This document shows, one piece after another, positions 1-11,990 of a DNA stretch of 64,000 nt; the first letter of the stretch is position 1, and every line of letters begins with the position of its first letter. Location of the stretch: the NCBI GenBank assembly GCA_014825775.1, contig MVAQ01000021.1, forward strand, positions 62,001-126,000, written 5' to 3'. The position numbers were made by a program, and so were the translations under genes. Origin of the DNA: Krasilnikovozyma curviuscula (lineage: Eukaryota; Basidiomycota; Tremellomycetes; Cystofilobasidiales; Mrakiaceae). The notes below the pieces were generated by a model. The model worked only from the letters and a program-made list of their open reading frames with translations, ran no database searches and was not told the DNA's origin.

Positions 1-325
1 AGCATCAAATCATAGGCAACCAAATCTCACTTGAGGATCCTGCAACAGGGTTGACAGCAAAACAGCAGGTCTTCGTACAGCGAAACGGGATGAACAGGAA
101 AAAGGGGGGAAGAAGTAAGTGAAGATGGGATTTTGGGATTTCGAAGGGGTGGAAGTTGGGGGAGTAGGTGGAGCTTTACCGAGAAATGCAATTTTGTGAT
201 GGTGTCCAGGCTTGTGATTATTATCGTCAGCCTTCGTCCCGCGTTGAGCCCCAAAACTTGCAGCGAATTCCAGCCCCCTAAAATAAGCTCCAATTAGGGC
301 GACTTCTCGAACGTCATACGGATGT

Positions 326-1170
326 TCAGTCGGCTCTAAGAGACGCTGATATTTGAGCGGGTAAAGCAGAGTAAAATTCATCGTCTGCAGACGCTGTGGA
401 GATGTGTGTCACTGCCTTTCCAACGACGAAACTTCCACAGCAAAACCAAGGTTCGATAGTAGATAGGTAACTCACCGGTTGAAGACCTTGTGATAATGGA
501 AGGATCGACCGCAGTTCCAGCCCGCTCTCAAGCTGAGATGAACCCCGCTCGACCAAACAGGACAGACGTCCCGACTCTTCCCCTTTGCCAGCCCTTCGAG
601 CGCTTGTTTGATGAAGAAGACGTGTATTCCTACAAGAACCAGTATTTTGGTGAGGATCCTGGAGCCCTGTTCGAGAACATATGAAAAACGAGGCGAGCGG
701 AGCAAGGAAAGTGGGAGTTACGTACCGTATCCTACAATTCAGACATCGGGTGGGCTTGGTATACGGCTTGAAATCCAATGGAAGATTTTCTGCAGAGTGA
801 AAGAGAGGCAAACCCCCGAGATTTAGAGGCTGATGATACTGAATGGAAGCGCGTGAAGAGCACGGAAGTTAAGACCACGACGATCTCAGTAAGCGGTACC
901 AGCGAGGACGGGAGTGTCATTCGAGATTTGACAAGAGCGTGACTTGAAGAGCTCAGGTCTGTATTCAGGTGGTGAACCGGGTAATTCCAGGCAACTTGTG
1001 CTCTGCAAAAGACATCTGCTGAATTCACGCTACACCGGTTAACCTCCGTATTTTTATTTTATTTTCATTTTTTTTAGATGTCAGCCAAGCCCAGCTTACC
1101 TCCCTTAGGTGTTAGAAACGCTAGCCGGTCGAAGTCTGAATGGAAAACCATAATGGTGCATTTCTTTCGC
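326..1170 (-). CDS. Tentative unrecognised gene, exon chain unresolved
   Basis: Several minus-strand segments can be joined through good splice signals. One starts after a TTTTGCAG acceptor near 1008 and leaves at a GTACCG donor. Another follows CTCTGCAG near 810 and ends at a GTACGT donor near 727, with the phase kept (a GAA codon spans the join). A third follows TCGAACAG, is cut by a 51-nt GTAGGA..AAAG intron, and ends at GTGAGT near 475. The joined peptide is rich in Pro, Cys and Trp and could end at a stop at 326. I recognise no family, and no start codon is convincing: a Met near 1155 links only in another frame. A different frame at 10-381 is also open and may belong to a gene running off the left edge. 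This may equally be non-coding. Confidence 0.22.
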
Positions 1171-2168
1171 TTTAGCCCTTCAGTCTGTGTTTAGGACCCA
1201 AGTTGTATCCTCTATGCCGATGAACACCTCAGACTTACTGCAAGTGGTTCTTGTTCTATACCGCAGCTTTGTTGCTCTCAGCTTCACCTGCACCCATTCT
1301 GGTGGCCGCTCGCTGACTGTGCCAAAAGCCAGTTCACACTCTCTTCATGGTACCCCCTCTGTTCCTAGAATCATAAAGAGTGCCGTCTTAGGCTATTGCT
1401 TTCGTCTCTCTGTCTGATGACCGCTATACTGGCGGCGTTTTGAGTAACGGAACTCCTGTGCCAAATCGAGGTACTTTACCTCCTTCTCGGCAGCAGTGGT
1501 CAGAGCGCCTCAGTCTGGCTCAACAGATGCATATCAGGAAGATACTACAAGGCCTTTTCACCCAAGTTGACAAGGTCAGGGTAGGAAAGGAGGGAAATCA
1601 TGATTGTCGAAGTCAGTCGGGCTCAAAATTTTGTAAGAAACACTTATACAAAACAATCTTTCTAACATCCCCGCTTCGCTCTCGGTCTCAATATCTCTCC
1701 GCAATTTCTCAGTCTTACTCTTAAAATTCCTATACTGCGTTTTGACTGTGGTTACGTCGACGACGCGTATCTTTTTTTTTTTACCTCACGCTACGGGTGG
1801 CCGACCGGTGCTTCCTTTCCGGCTCGACTTACGCAGCTTTTCATTTCCTCGCGTTCGATTGCTTTTTTTGGTTGCAACATCCTTCCCTCACAGTGATTCT
1901 CAATACCTGCAATCAGCTGGCCTGCTTTGGTCCCGGTATTCTTGTTCTCGTCGCTCGCGGTACGTCGTCGCATGTTGTGATATGACACCAGTCCCCTTCT
2001 GCAGTCAGCTTTGCTTCAAGCAAAGTGTGGCTGAATAGCTCTCTAACATCCTGTTTTGATTTTTCAATTTGTACATATTTCTAGGTATATAAGCAAACTC
2101 TGAAAGTCTTTTTAACGACTGGCAGGCAAGCATCGCGGTCTGTCTACTCCTCCGGCTCCCTACAGAAG
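1171..2168 (+). other. Intergenic region upstream of AGS1
   Basis: No convincing gene. Short open frames here (1187-1417, 1440-1724, 1742-2038) have low-complexity, non-protein-like composition. The right-hand part is T/C-rich, as is usual for fungal promoters, and ends in the TATA element at 2086-2092. Confidence 0.5.
2086..2092 (+). promoter_or_regulatory. TATA box of AGS1
   Basis: TATATAA lies 77 nt before the ATG at 2169, in a pyrimidine-rich stretch. The promoter therefore looks intact even though the coding region does not. Confidence 0.5.
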
Positions 2169-5100
2169 ATGAATTTGGGTGGATGGTCTTTCTGTTGGTT
2201 TTCATGTCTTGTCGTCACTTTGGTTCTTCGTCCATCGCCGTGCTCTGGAGCTCCTTATGATTCTAATCTAGTCGACTACAATCTCAACGTCAACCAAACG
2301 GCCGAAAGTGTCCTTGACTACACCGCTTCTCGAGGAACAGGAAGGTCTCTGAACTACACTTCGAGCCCAAAGAACTGGAGAGCGCTTCCATTTTACAATG
2401 TTTTGCTGGATAGATGGGGAGTCAGTGTCTTCATATACTCATACGAATGCAGAGGTAAGCGCGCTGACATAACCATCTATTCTGCGCATTCTTGCTGGAA
2501 TTTTTCTTGTTCAGGACGGCGATCCTTCTACAACGACTTCTTTGGAACTGATTTTGAGGTAAGACAAATCTTGTTCCCCGGGTTAGTTTACTCCTTCCAC
2601 AGCTCACTATCACGCGCTGTCTAATCACCAGTACGATCCGACAGAGACGGGTTTTAGGTTTGGTGGAGATGCAAGAGGACTTCGATATAGGCTGGATTAT
2701 ATTCAAGGACTCGGTGCAAAGGTGATTTACATCGCTGGTACTATCTTTGTGAGTCTCTTTCCCACATGGTGACTTTTAAAGTTTTGCTGAAGCCTGGCTT
2801 CGATCAACCCCACATTCACTCTCCCACATTCACTCTTCACCATTTCGTATTTATCACCATCGTGGTATATCACTGCAAAACCTCATTCTCGTTACCTAAG
2901 GTCGGAATGCCTTGGAGCTCCGATGGTTACTCACCTGTAGACTTCTCGCTCGTCGACCCCCACTGGGGCACAGTCGATGAGTGGAGAGATCTCATCGACG
3001 AGATTCACAGTCGAGGAATGTACATCATGTTAGACTTCACTATTGGAACCATGGCTGATTACATTGCGTTCGAAGGGTGAGTCCTTACAACTTATCTGTC
3101 AGTTGCGTAGCCAAATTGAGGTTTCTGTCTGCTTCACAGGTATGTCAATTCGTCTGCACCGTTCAACCTCAATGAATACAATGTTGAGTGGAAGTATCCA
3201 GCGTACCATCCATGGAACATCAGCACCTACCAAGACTTCCATTTCAACAACACCATCGACGACTCCTGTACCGCACCTCAGCTGTGGAACGACAACGGCA
3301 CCATAATTGGCATCGAGTTTAGCTCTTGTTACAATTCTGAATTTGATCAGTATGGTGATATGGAGTCGCTTGGTGTTCAGTGAGTTCTCTCCCACCTCCT
3401 CTTGTTCCAGTTGCATAAGAGCTGACTCTTGACCTACAATCACAGTCCTTACTGGCAACGACAGTTAGCAAAGTTTTCTGGTGTTCAAGATCGGCTTCGG
3501 GAATGGAAACCCTCAGTGATGGCCAAGATACAAACCTTCGCCTGTCTGGCGATTCAGTCACTGGACTTCGACGCCATTCGAATTGATAAAGCTTCGCAGG
3601 TCACTGTCGACGGTCTTACAGCTTGGTCAGTTCATGTGCGGCAGTGCGCCCAAAACGTTGGGAAGGACAACTTTCTGATCTCTGGAGAGATACCAAATTT
3701 CGATACCTTTGCTGCGCTCTACGTGTGAGTTGTCAAATTATTATATTTAGATTTGTTTACTTTTTTTTCCAATTAAAAGCGCTGATCCGGTCTTCTTTCT
3801 AGTGGTCGAGGTCGAACTCCAGAACAAGTCCCAGAAACCTACGATATAGCCACTAATCTTACCACTAGCTCACCATCCAAGTACTTCTTGCGAAATGCCA
3901 CCCAGAATGGAATTGACTCCGTCGCATTTCATTACTCCATCTACCGTGGCCTTGCTCAGTTTTTGGGATTGGATCAAAGCGTGAATACCGACTACGACCT
4001 TAGTCTCAACTTTGTCGATGCCTACAACAGGATGCTGCTTACCGATGACTTTGTCAATCCCGGAACTGGCGAGTTTGATCCCCGCCATCTTTTGTGAGCC
4101 TTTTCACCCTCTGCTCCTTCGTCTCAGGTTAACAAATGACTTAGTTGTTGAATCTGTATCTTTTTTTCCTTGATTTTTTCAGGGGGGTGGAGAATTTTGA
4201 TGTCTTCAGGTGGAGTGCGATGGAACTGGGTTCTGAGCGACTCATGCTTGGTACCTTTATCATCACCCTGGTTCTTCCTGGGATCCCCTTGCACTACTAC
4301 GGAAGCGAGCAGTCTTTTTATCTTTTCGAGAATCCATCCAACAACTACCTGTATGGACGACAGCCGATGTCATCAAGCGCCGCGTGGCAACGTCACGGAT
4401 GCTACCGTCTTGGCTCCGAATCTTACTTTAATATGGGACTAGAAAAAGCTCTCATTGGTTGCCACGATGACTGGAACTCTCTAGATCACTTCGACGTAAC
4501 GGCTACAAACTACAAGATCATCTCTCACCTTCATCACCTCTGCTCCAACTTTGACAACTTACAGGACGGCTTCTCCTTATCCAGGATTGGTAACTGGACA
4601 TCTTACGTCTACTATTCAGGATGGAAAGCAGGCAGTGAAATTGGATTGTGGTCTTCATCTCGATCTTCGAACCAGTACCAAGTTTTTTCCAACAGCAACG
4701 GCACTCGCTTCTATCCAACTGATGTTTGGCTACTGTACAACAACCTCAATGTGTCAACAACCTGGGATTTTAACTGTTCTTCCTCCGAGGGCCTCATCTC
4801 GCCGTTCGAAGTTGGAACTACGGTCCGAAACTTGATCTACCCTGTGAGCTACTTCCGAAGCTAGCCTCTGAGATCATTTCTTACTTTCTTTCTCTTGCGG
4901 GGCTTTCCCCTTTTGGTATCGTTTGTTTCGTTTCCTTAAAGTTTGATACACAACTGCTTGGAAATTCCCAAAGCTGACCCCAATCCTTCTTTTCCTTTTC
5001 TGATATTCTCAGAGTTGAAACCCACGTTTTTGATAACATAACCTACGTCATCCTCGACAGTCCAGTCTTCCGAGCGCAGACAAAGTCAGACCCTTACCCT

Positions 5101-8100
5101 CCTCGCATGGACGATCTCAGCTCGGCGATCTTCTACTCCGCGTGGAATCAAGCTATCGCTGAGAGTATTCGTCGTCATCCTGTAATTGATATCGTGAGTG
5201 CTTTTACTTACCTTTCTAGTCCTCTGTGACTTTCTTCTCAGGTTCTGGCCATTGTTTACCAGTACCACATCAACGATTACCATGGAGCTCTCGCTCCGTT
5301 ATATCTTTTGCCAAAGATCATTCCAGTTTGTTTATCGTTGCACAATGCTGAGTTCCAGGGTCTTTGGCCTTTGAGAACGAAGGAGGAGACTGTTGAAGTT
5401 TGTGCGGCGTTCAACGTGACGAGGGAGGTCTGCACCAAAGTCAGTCGTTCTTCAGCACCATATAGGCGTCCCATAGCTGACAAATAATCATTCCCACAGT
5501 ACGTTCAATTTGGTAACACTTTCAATCTGCTGCATGCTGCTGCCAGTTTCATCTCTCACCATCAGAACTCAGTTGGTGTCGCTGGTGTCTCGGACAAGTA
5601 TGGAAAGCGTTCATGGGCAAGATATCCAGCATTATGGACGTTGCGCACCATTGACTCTTTACCAAATGCTAGTAACCTCGCCGATTTTTTAACTTCCACC
5701 AACCCGTATCTGATGCTATGCTTCTCCATTCGATAGCCTGATCCCTCTGATATCGCTGTTTTGGATGAACAAACTGTCCCTATCGACAAGATTATCGTCG
5801 ACACCGAGGCTGAAAAGGTTAGACAATGTCGTTCTGCCGGTTCCTTAAGGAGTATCTCTAATGGGTCTTCCTGTCCTACAGGCTCGTCCTGAAAATAAAC
5901 GTCAAACTCAGGAATGGGCCGGCATCAAGCAAGACTCTGATGCTAATCTCTTCGTCTTTGTAGGAAGATGGTCAAAGCAAAAAGGTGTGGATCTGATTGC
6001 CGACGTTATGACATCGCTGTTGGCCAAAAATCCCAAGATCCAACTTGTCTGTGTCGGACCAGTCATCGACTTGTATGGTCGTTTCGCTGCAGAGAAGCTG
6101 GCCAGGCTCATGGAAATGTACCCGGACCGTGTCTTCTCAAAGCCAGAGTTCACTGCACTACCGCCGTATATTTTCGGGGGAGCCGACTTCGCTCTCATTC
6201 CTTCTCGAGACGAACCTTTTGGTCTCGTTGCTGTCGAGTTTGGTAGAAAGGGGGCTCTGGGAGTTGGCTCTCGCCTGGGAGGATTAGGACTGATGCCTGG
6301 TTGGGTAAGTGTTTTGTTAACGCGCCGTGTGTGCGGTGGTTTACTTATTAGACGTGTTGTTTCCTGCATTCGTTATAGTGGTTTCCTGTAGAATCTGATT
6401 CGACAGTCCACATGCTTGCTCAGCTTACAAAGACCATAAAACTTGCATTGAAGTCATCCGAAGAAGATCGTGCCATCCTTCGGGCTAGGTCTGGTGTGCA
6501 ACGGTTCCCTGTGGTAGAATGGCGCCAGAGGACTGAAGACTTCCATCGCAGGTCAGCTTCCCATGATATTTTCTGGTATTTCGTTGCTTTTTACAGAACT
6601 CCTACTCAATCTGTTCTACAGGTCCATCAAATCTTCCCGAGATCACGCTGGCGTGATGGCTTGGAGTGAAGCTGATTCTGGCCCAGTCTACCGCCTCTCA
6701 TCACCCTACTCGACGACAGGACACGCGTCAAGTCCTTCCAAAGAGTCACACGTGACATCTCTAAATTCTCACGTATCTCTTCGTTCTGGAATAATCGGAC
6801 AACGTCGCGGATCAATCTCCTCACTCGACAGCAGCCTCTCAGTGGACATTCTTGAATCGCCCAGCAGCAACACGCACGACGACAACGAACTCGACACTGA
6901 CGATGATGTCACTATAGGCCAAATTCACCCAGCCTACGATATCAGCACTCAATCACCACTCGAGGAAATCGAAACATTTGAGGATTTCCTTGCTCGTGCC
7001 AATGAACAGATTGCTCATCGACCCAACAACGAGAATATATTCATGGACTTTGAAGCGACTGATCCTCAAAGACCTTTTACGATTGATTCTAGAACCTCCA
7101 GCGTTCAATCCATTCTGACAATTGTCAATGAAAAGGGTTCTACCAGCCCCTTGAACAAAGCAGTCACAGATGTGAGCCACTTTCACACGTCATTCGTTTC
7201 AGTGCAGCCTAAAACCAGCACTGACTTCCTCTCAAATTTGATCTTTATAGTTAACCGATGCTAGTGGTTCTGTTTCTCAAGAATTCGTACAGCTGCTGCA
7301 GCAACTTTCGGCTAGTAATTCCAAAACAGATCTTTGTATTGAGAAATTCTTGCTGCGAAATCAAAAGAAGTACTTCGCACAAGTCAAGAAGGACAAGATC
7401 AACTCTTCCAAATCTAGCTCTAAAAAATCCTCGAAACTGAATTCAGGGGCATCCACTCCATCTCTTCACTACGCCTATTCAAGATCTAGTCTCCAAGAAG
7501 ATAACACCAATTCCGATGGGCACCCCGATTCTATCAGCCCAGAACCCGTCCATTCACAGTCCGACTCAAACCTGACGAGATGTCAAATCATGATGCAATA
7601 TCAGATTGGGACTTGGCCCATCTATTGCTTGATCATGAGCGCTGGGCAGATGCTGTCAGCTAGCTCCTACCAATTGACTCTTCTGTCTGGTACCAATTAC
7701 CAAAAAACTACGACTCTCTACATTCTTGGTGGTATCTTTTTAGTATCTACCTTGGTCTGGTACTATCTTTTCAGGTCTAGACCTTCACGTCTTGTGCTCT
7801 CAACTCCGTGGATCTTTTTTGCCCTCGCATTTTTCCTAATTCCTCTCCCCACCATCGGCACCTTCAGCTTGACAACGAACAAATGGATCACTAGCGCTGC
7901 TTCATGGTCATATTCCATCGCCTCGGCAGCTGGCTTCCTCTACTTCGGCTGCAATTTTGGTGAAGAAGCGGGCGCAGCGACGGAAGTTTGGGCCTTCAGA
8001 GCATGTCTTGTTCAAGGTCTTCAGCAGCTCTGGGTAGCTGCTTTGTGGTACTGGGGGAACAGATTGACTACCAATGCCATCGGCGTAAAACAGCCGTGGT

Positions 8101-9095
8101 GGATCACTCTCATCGTATGGCCTATTGCAGCTTTGTGCTTGGCCTTCTTCTTCTGCTTGCACTTTGGTCTTCCAGATTACTATAAGCAAACACCTCCCGC
8201 TATACCCAACTTCTTTCGAACTCTCTTCAGGAGGAAAATTGTCATTTGGTGAGTTCTCTTCTGCGCGCCTGTCAATCGATTTATCGACCCTGACTGCTTC
8301 TTCTTTCTCCGACAGGTTCTTGTTCTCCGAGATTCTTCAAACCTACTGGCTTTCTGGCCCGTACGGTCGCTCGTGGTCATTCTTGTGGGAGAATGAGAGC
8401 ATTCCAGCTTGGGGCACCCTCATCTTAGTGCTCATATTCTTCGTCGGTATCTGGGGGCTTTTACTGGGAGCTCTTACTCACCTCTCCAAAGCGCATTCAT
8501 GGATTCTTTGCGTATTTGCTGTGGGGCTGGGCTGTCCAAGGTGGTGTCAAATGTACTGGGGCACAAGTTCAGTCGCGCTCTATCTTCCTTGGGCAGCAGT
8601 GAGTATTTGATCTTCTGCGTTTCCAGGAGGTTGGATGTTTTTGTATCTAACACAGCTATACCATGTTAGTCTGCTGGGCCGTACGTTGGAACGTCACTCT
8701 GGCTTTGGCTTGGGGTACTGGACGCCATTCAAGGGGTCGGCTTGGGCTTGATTTTACTTCAAACCCTGAGCAGACTACACGTCTGCACTTCTCTCTCTAT
8801 CGCTCAAGTCATAGGTTCAGGTGCGTTGTTTTCCCGGAGTTCCGGCATTCCAGTTAGTTATTGACTATTGAAGCACTTCTGTGCTCCTCCAGCGGTAACA
8901 ATGATCGCTCGGCGAACGGCACCTAACGCGATCGGTCCTGGGACTGTCTTCCCAGACGCTTCATTTTGGTCTTTCAGTGATGGTATTCATGCGTTGCCGC
9001 TGACCGGGACGTTTTGGGGCGCGTTGGTCTGTCAGATTGTGATTGTTTTCGGTTACGCTTGTTTTTACAGGAGAGAGACGCTATCGAGGCCTTGA
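2169..9095 (+). pseudogene. AGS1: Alpha-1,3-glucan synthase, internally deleted and frameshifted
   Basis: The family is a plasma-membrane enzyme that makes cell-wall alpha-1,3-glucan: signal peptide, extracellular GH13 amylase-like module, cytoplasmic GT5 synthase, multi-span membrane export module. Here I read a signal peptide (residues 1-27), a GH13 module on exons 2169-2420, 2515-2558, 2632-2748, 2901-3076, 3140-3379, 3446-3724, 3803-4093 and 4183-4843 (RIDKA nucleophile region and GEI present), then the second half of GT5 ([27 protein letters not shown]) on 5013-6551, a Ser-rich linker (6622-7600), and a membrane module to the stop at 9095. About 1,810 residues are encoded against about 2,400 in the family. 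Missing are the end of the GH13 region and the N-terminal half of GT5 with its KxGGL sugar-nucleotide motif. The two halves do not join in frame, and a 1-nt loss disrupts the conserved DGDPS-NDFFGT block near 2527. Splicing from a GTAAGC donor at 2455 instead of 2421 would keep a frame but replace that block. An assembly error is the main alternative. Confidence 0.85.
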
Positions 9096-9604
9096 TCGAT
9101 ATTTAGATATGCTGCTCAAGCAATGTTCTCCTACCATGTACTGCTATATTCGTGCCGTGGGTTTTGTATCGGTCACCGCAACAGGATGAAGAAGAGATGA
9201 AGAGAATTTATCAGCGACGGCTCCTCTCATAAGCAAACAAAGATTATAGACGAATAACGTGAAACTCAAGATGTTAACTTTCCAATCTAGAGCGACATCG
9301 TCGAAAAAGATGATATTGTCCGTCTGGGTGGTGCTAGTACTGCCCAGAGTCTTATTCTGAATTATATGCCCTCCACCAACTAGAATCACTTTTTTCTTCT
9401 GACCTTGTCAACTTGCATCTCATCTACTTTTCCTGGATACCTTTTGGTGAGCTTTCTCTGCCTCGAAGATTCTCTTGGCTGCTGCTTCAACAATGATCGA
9501 CGCCTCCCTTCTCTTCTTTTCCCTTTGTTTATATATACGTGCACCGACCAGCAGACGGTCCCTACAGGCAAAACCTATCCCCAGCTTCCAATGAGAAGTC
9601 AGTG
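9096..9604. other. Intergenic region
   Basis: 3' flank of AGS1 and promoter of the next gene. I see no gene. It ends in a CT-rich stretch and a TATATATA element. Confidence 0.5.
9530..9537 (+). promoter_or_regulatory. TATA-like element
   Basis: TATATATA about 70 nt upstream of the ATG at 9605, after a CT-rich tract. It supports the start at 9605 over the in-frame upstream Met at 9539, which lies only two bases after the element. Confidence 0.4.
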
Positions 9605-11622
9605 ATGACTGCCATCAGATCGATCCTAGCTAGGCAACCTGGTCTGCAAAGCCTGAACCAATTCCGGTCAAAGATCCAAGTGAGGTATGGGCTGCAGGAG
9701 CCTCTGGTAAGCTCACCATTCTTATAATATCAACTTAATATCAACAACTCTACCTTTTGCTGATATAAATCTATCACGGGTAGTTTGTTCAGGGCTCAGC
9801 ACAATGTAACCTAAGTCTGTCTCCTCAAATAAGCAATGGTTACCGCGTGAGTCGTTCAGTTGTTTACTATGCTGTAGGCTTTTCGTCTCTGTAGTTCTGA
9901 ATTACTCGCTGTTTTCGACCAGTGCTATTCATCAGCTGCTGAAGTATCGCAGGGCCTCACCAACGAGTAAGAATGCTCTCCTTCAGTTCTGATTCTTCCC
10001 AAATGATAGTAAAGCTTGTGCTCCCCTTCTAGAAACCAGATCACTTCTACCCCTAAACTACAGAAGAAGTATCGGAACGAACCGTCGCATTTGGTCCAAG
10101 ACGATAAGAAACGAAAGGATACTACTACCTTGTTCGATGACCCGAACGCGTGGCAGCCCCAGGTTAGCTCACTAGCCGCACACACCACTGGTTTGGAATC
10201 GATCTTATTGACCCAGATGACAAAATATTGCTTTGAAAGTTGTTTGAGAGGGCGCTACTAAAGAGTCCTAAAATGACAGTATACGCCTACGTTGTGGTAC
10301 GTTTGATTTTATCCGCCAACTGCGACGACTACCGGTCTTGATCAAAAATATTTCTCTTATCGCTCAAGGCTGTTGAAAAATCCAAATTACTTGGCGGACG
10401 TACGAGGTTCAGAGTGCGGTATATTGCGACTGGCGATACGTGAGTGTGCTATCCGACGATGCTCTTGGTGAGATCTATGTTGACGGTTGGCTGTGATGTT
10501 ATGATTTGCATCCCTAAAGATGGAGTATGTCAAGTTGGAGGTTGGTAAACGACTCTCGGTACACCAAGAAAGTGATACCCGTAAGTTTTAAAACCTGAAA
10601 CTCCACTCCCCGATTTCCCTTTGAATATTGTGATGACGTGGCTTTTGCCCATAGGATCCCTACTGGTCTGGACCGAACGTGAACCCTTTTAAGGAAGATG
10701 ACTGGATCAAACTCGAAAAGTCTTTGAAAACGACAGCACTGGTTTCTATGGATGACGAGCGACTCAGCCATATCACTAACACTGCCGAGAAAAAAACTTA
10801 CGTGGAGTAAGTAGATAACCTATTCAACTCAACCTAGCTTTACAAAAACCCTTTTTTGATTCTTTGTTGATTTCACGCCAGTCGCGTAGGTAAAAGGATA
10901 CGAACCGTTTTGAAATACGACCCAGAGCTCCATCCAATGTATGATGACTACGACACCATCTTCAATGAGGACAGTCGGTTCTTGGGTGTTGATCCTAATT
11001 ACGTCCAGCCTGAAAATTGGGAACCAAAGGTGTGATCAAACATTTCTCAATGACCGTTTTGCTTTGCTCTACGCTCTACTATGGCCGAGCGAGCCTAAAA
11101 TGTAACGCTGACTTTTAACTGTATAGCCTGGAGACAGAGTCAGGGTCTATCTCAGTGGTTGGGCTTACGCATACGTGACTGTCAGTCATTCCCTGGGTTT
11201 CGCGCACTGTAACGAACTAGCTCTCACGCTGATTTATCGCTACCACCAGGATGTTCGTGCGCCGAAATATTATCATGACAAAAATTTCAAGAGGGTAGCA
11301 TTGTGGTTTGAGAAGTGGGACTCCTTCATTTATGCCTTTACCTGCTGGCCTTGCTCTGACACCTGAAATTTGCTTTTTTTTTTCAGCCGTCTGCACCACG
11401 AAAAAAGGAGAACTTGGCCAACTAATTTCGTCTTCCATGTAAGCTGAATTTCCTCGACTAGCTTGTTCGATTTCTACAGAATCTAGTGCTGATGTGTTCC
11501 CTAATTTGGGTACCTCACAACAGGCGCCGCTCTCGAAAGAGTGGGAGTATCTTAACTCTATTAAACGAGGAAAGATGAAATGGTCATCTAGTGAGGAGGG
11601 AAACAGAAAGATTCTGGTGTGA
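9605..11622 (+). CDS. Unidentified multi-exon protein, probably mitochondrial
   Basis: I do not recognise the family. The first exon (9605-9706) encodes an Arg-rich, acid-free start (MTAIRSILARQPG) typical of a mitochondrial presequence. In-frame exons follow at 9793-9846, 9923-9966 and 10033-10162 (Lys/Arg-rich, ending DDPNAWQPQ). Further coding blocks run near 10222-10309 (MTVYAYVV), 10371-10440 (FRVRYIATGD), 10519-10577, 10655-10805 (DPYWSGPN; NPFKEDDW), 10883-11032 (KRIRTVLKYDPELHP) and 11128-11175 (PGDRVRVYLSG). The C-terminus has HHEKRRTWP (11391-11438) and KRGKMKW (11524-11622). The small, basic, intron-rich make-up suggests a mitochondrial ribosomal or assembly protein, but that is inference. 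Phases between 11128 and 11391 do not resolve cleanly, so one junction there is wrong or the gene has a lesion. Confidence 0.6.
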
Positions 11623-11990
11623 GGTGGGGTTGGCCGTGATAGCTTCATCTATGTACAACGTTGTTGCACCAGAGGGGCGACTTTTTACAAATTTCACCTG
11701 AGCATCTCACAATACCTTAAATGATTTATTGTTAATTATGATGAAGTGCTCATCCGTCTCCAGCGTAGAGGCCAACTTTGCTTTTGGTGGCGCTGACCCC
11801 GGAGCCTCTTGCAAAAGTCAAATCAACTCCTTTGAGCCTGTAACGTCTTCACCAGCTCAGCCTATATCGGCCATTTCATTTAGTTTCGCACAGGGAATCA
11901 GTTCCTCTTCGCCGTTCCTGAACGTCAAGTTGGTCTAGAAAGAGACCTGTGTCGGCTCACTTAGGTACCCACCAGCGCTCTGTGCGCAGG
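11623..11990. other. Intergenic region
   Basis: Short spacer between two plus-strand genes. The open frame at 11729-11938 has no recognisable features and no splice partners. I see nothing else. Confidence 0.5.

Noticed and set aside
5908..6369. 153-codon minus-strand frame inside AGS1
   Set aside because: Lies opposite a conserved GT5 exon with clear family motifs, so it is a shadow frame.
4145..9095. Reading AGS1 as two independent normal genes (an amylase and a membrane GT5)
   Set aside because: The second part starts mid-domain with no start codon or promoter, and its first acceptor needs an upstream exon. A broken single gene explains the data better.
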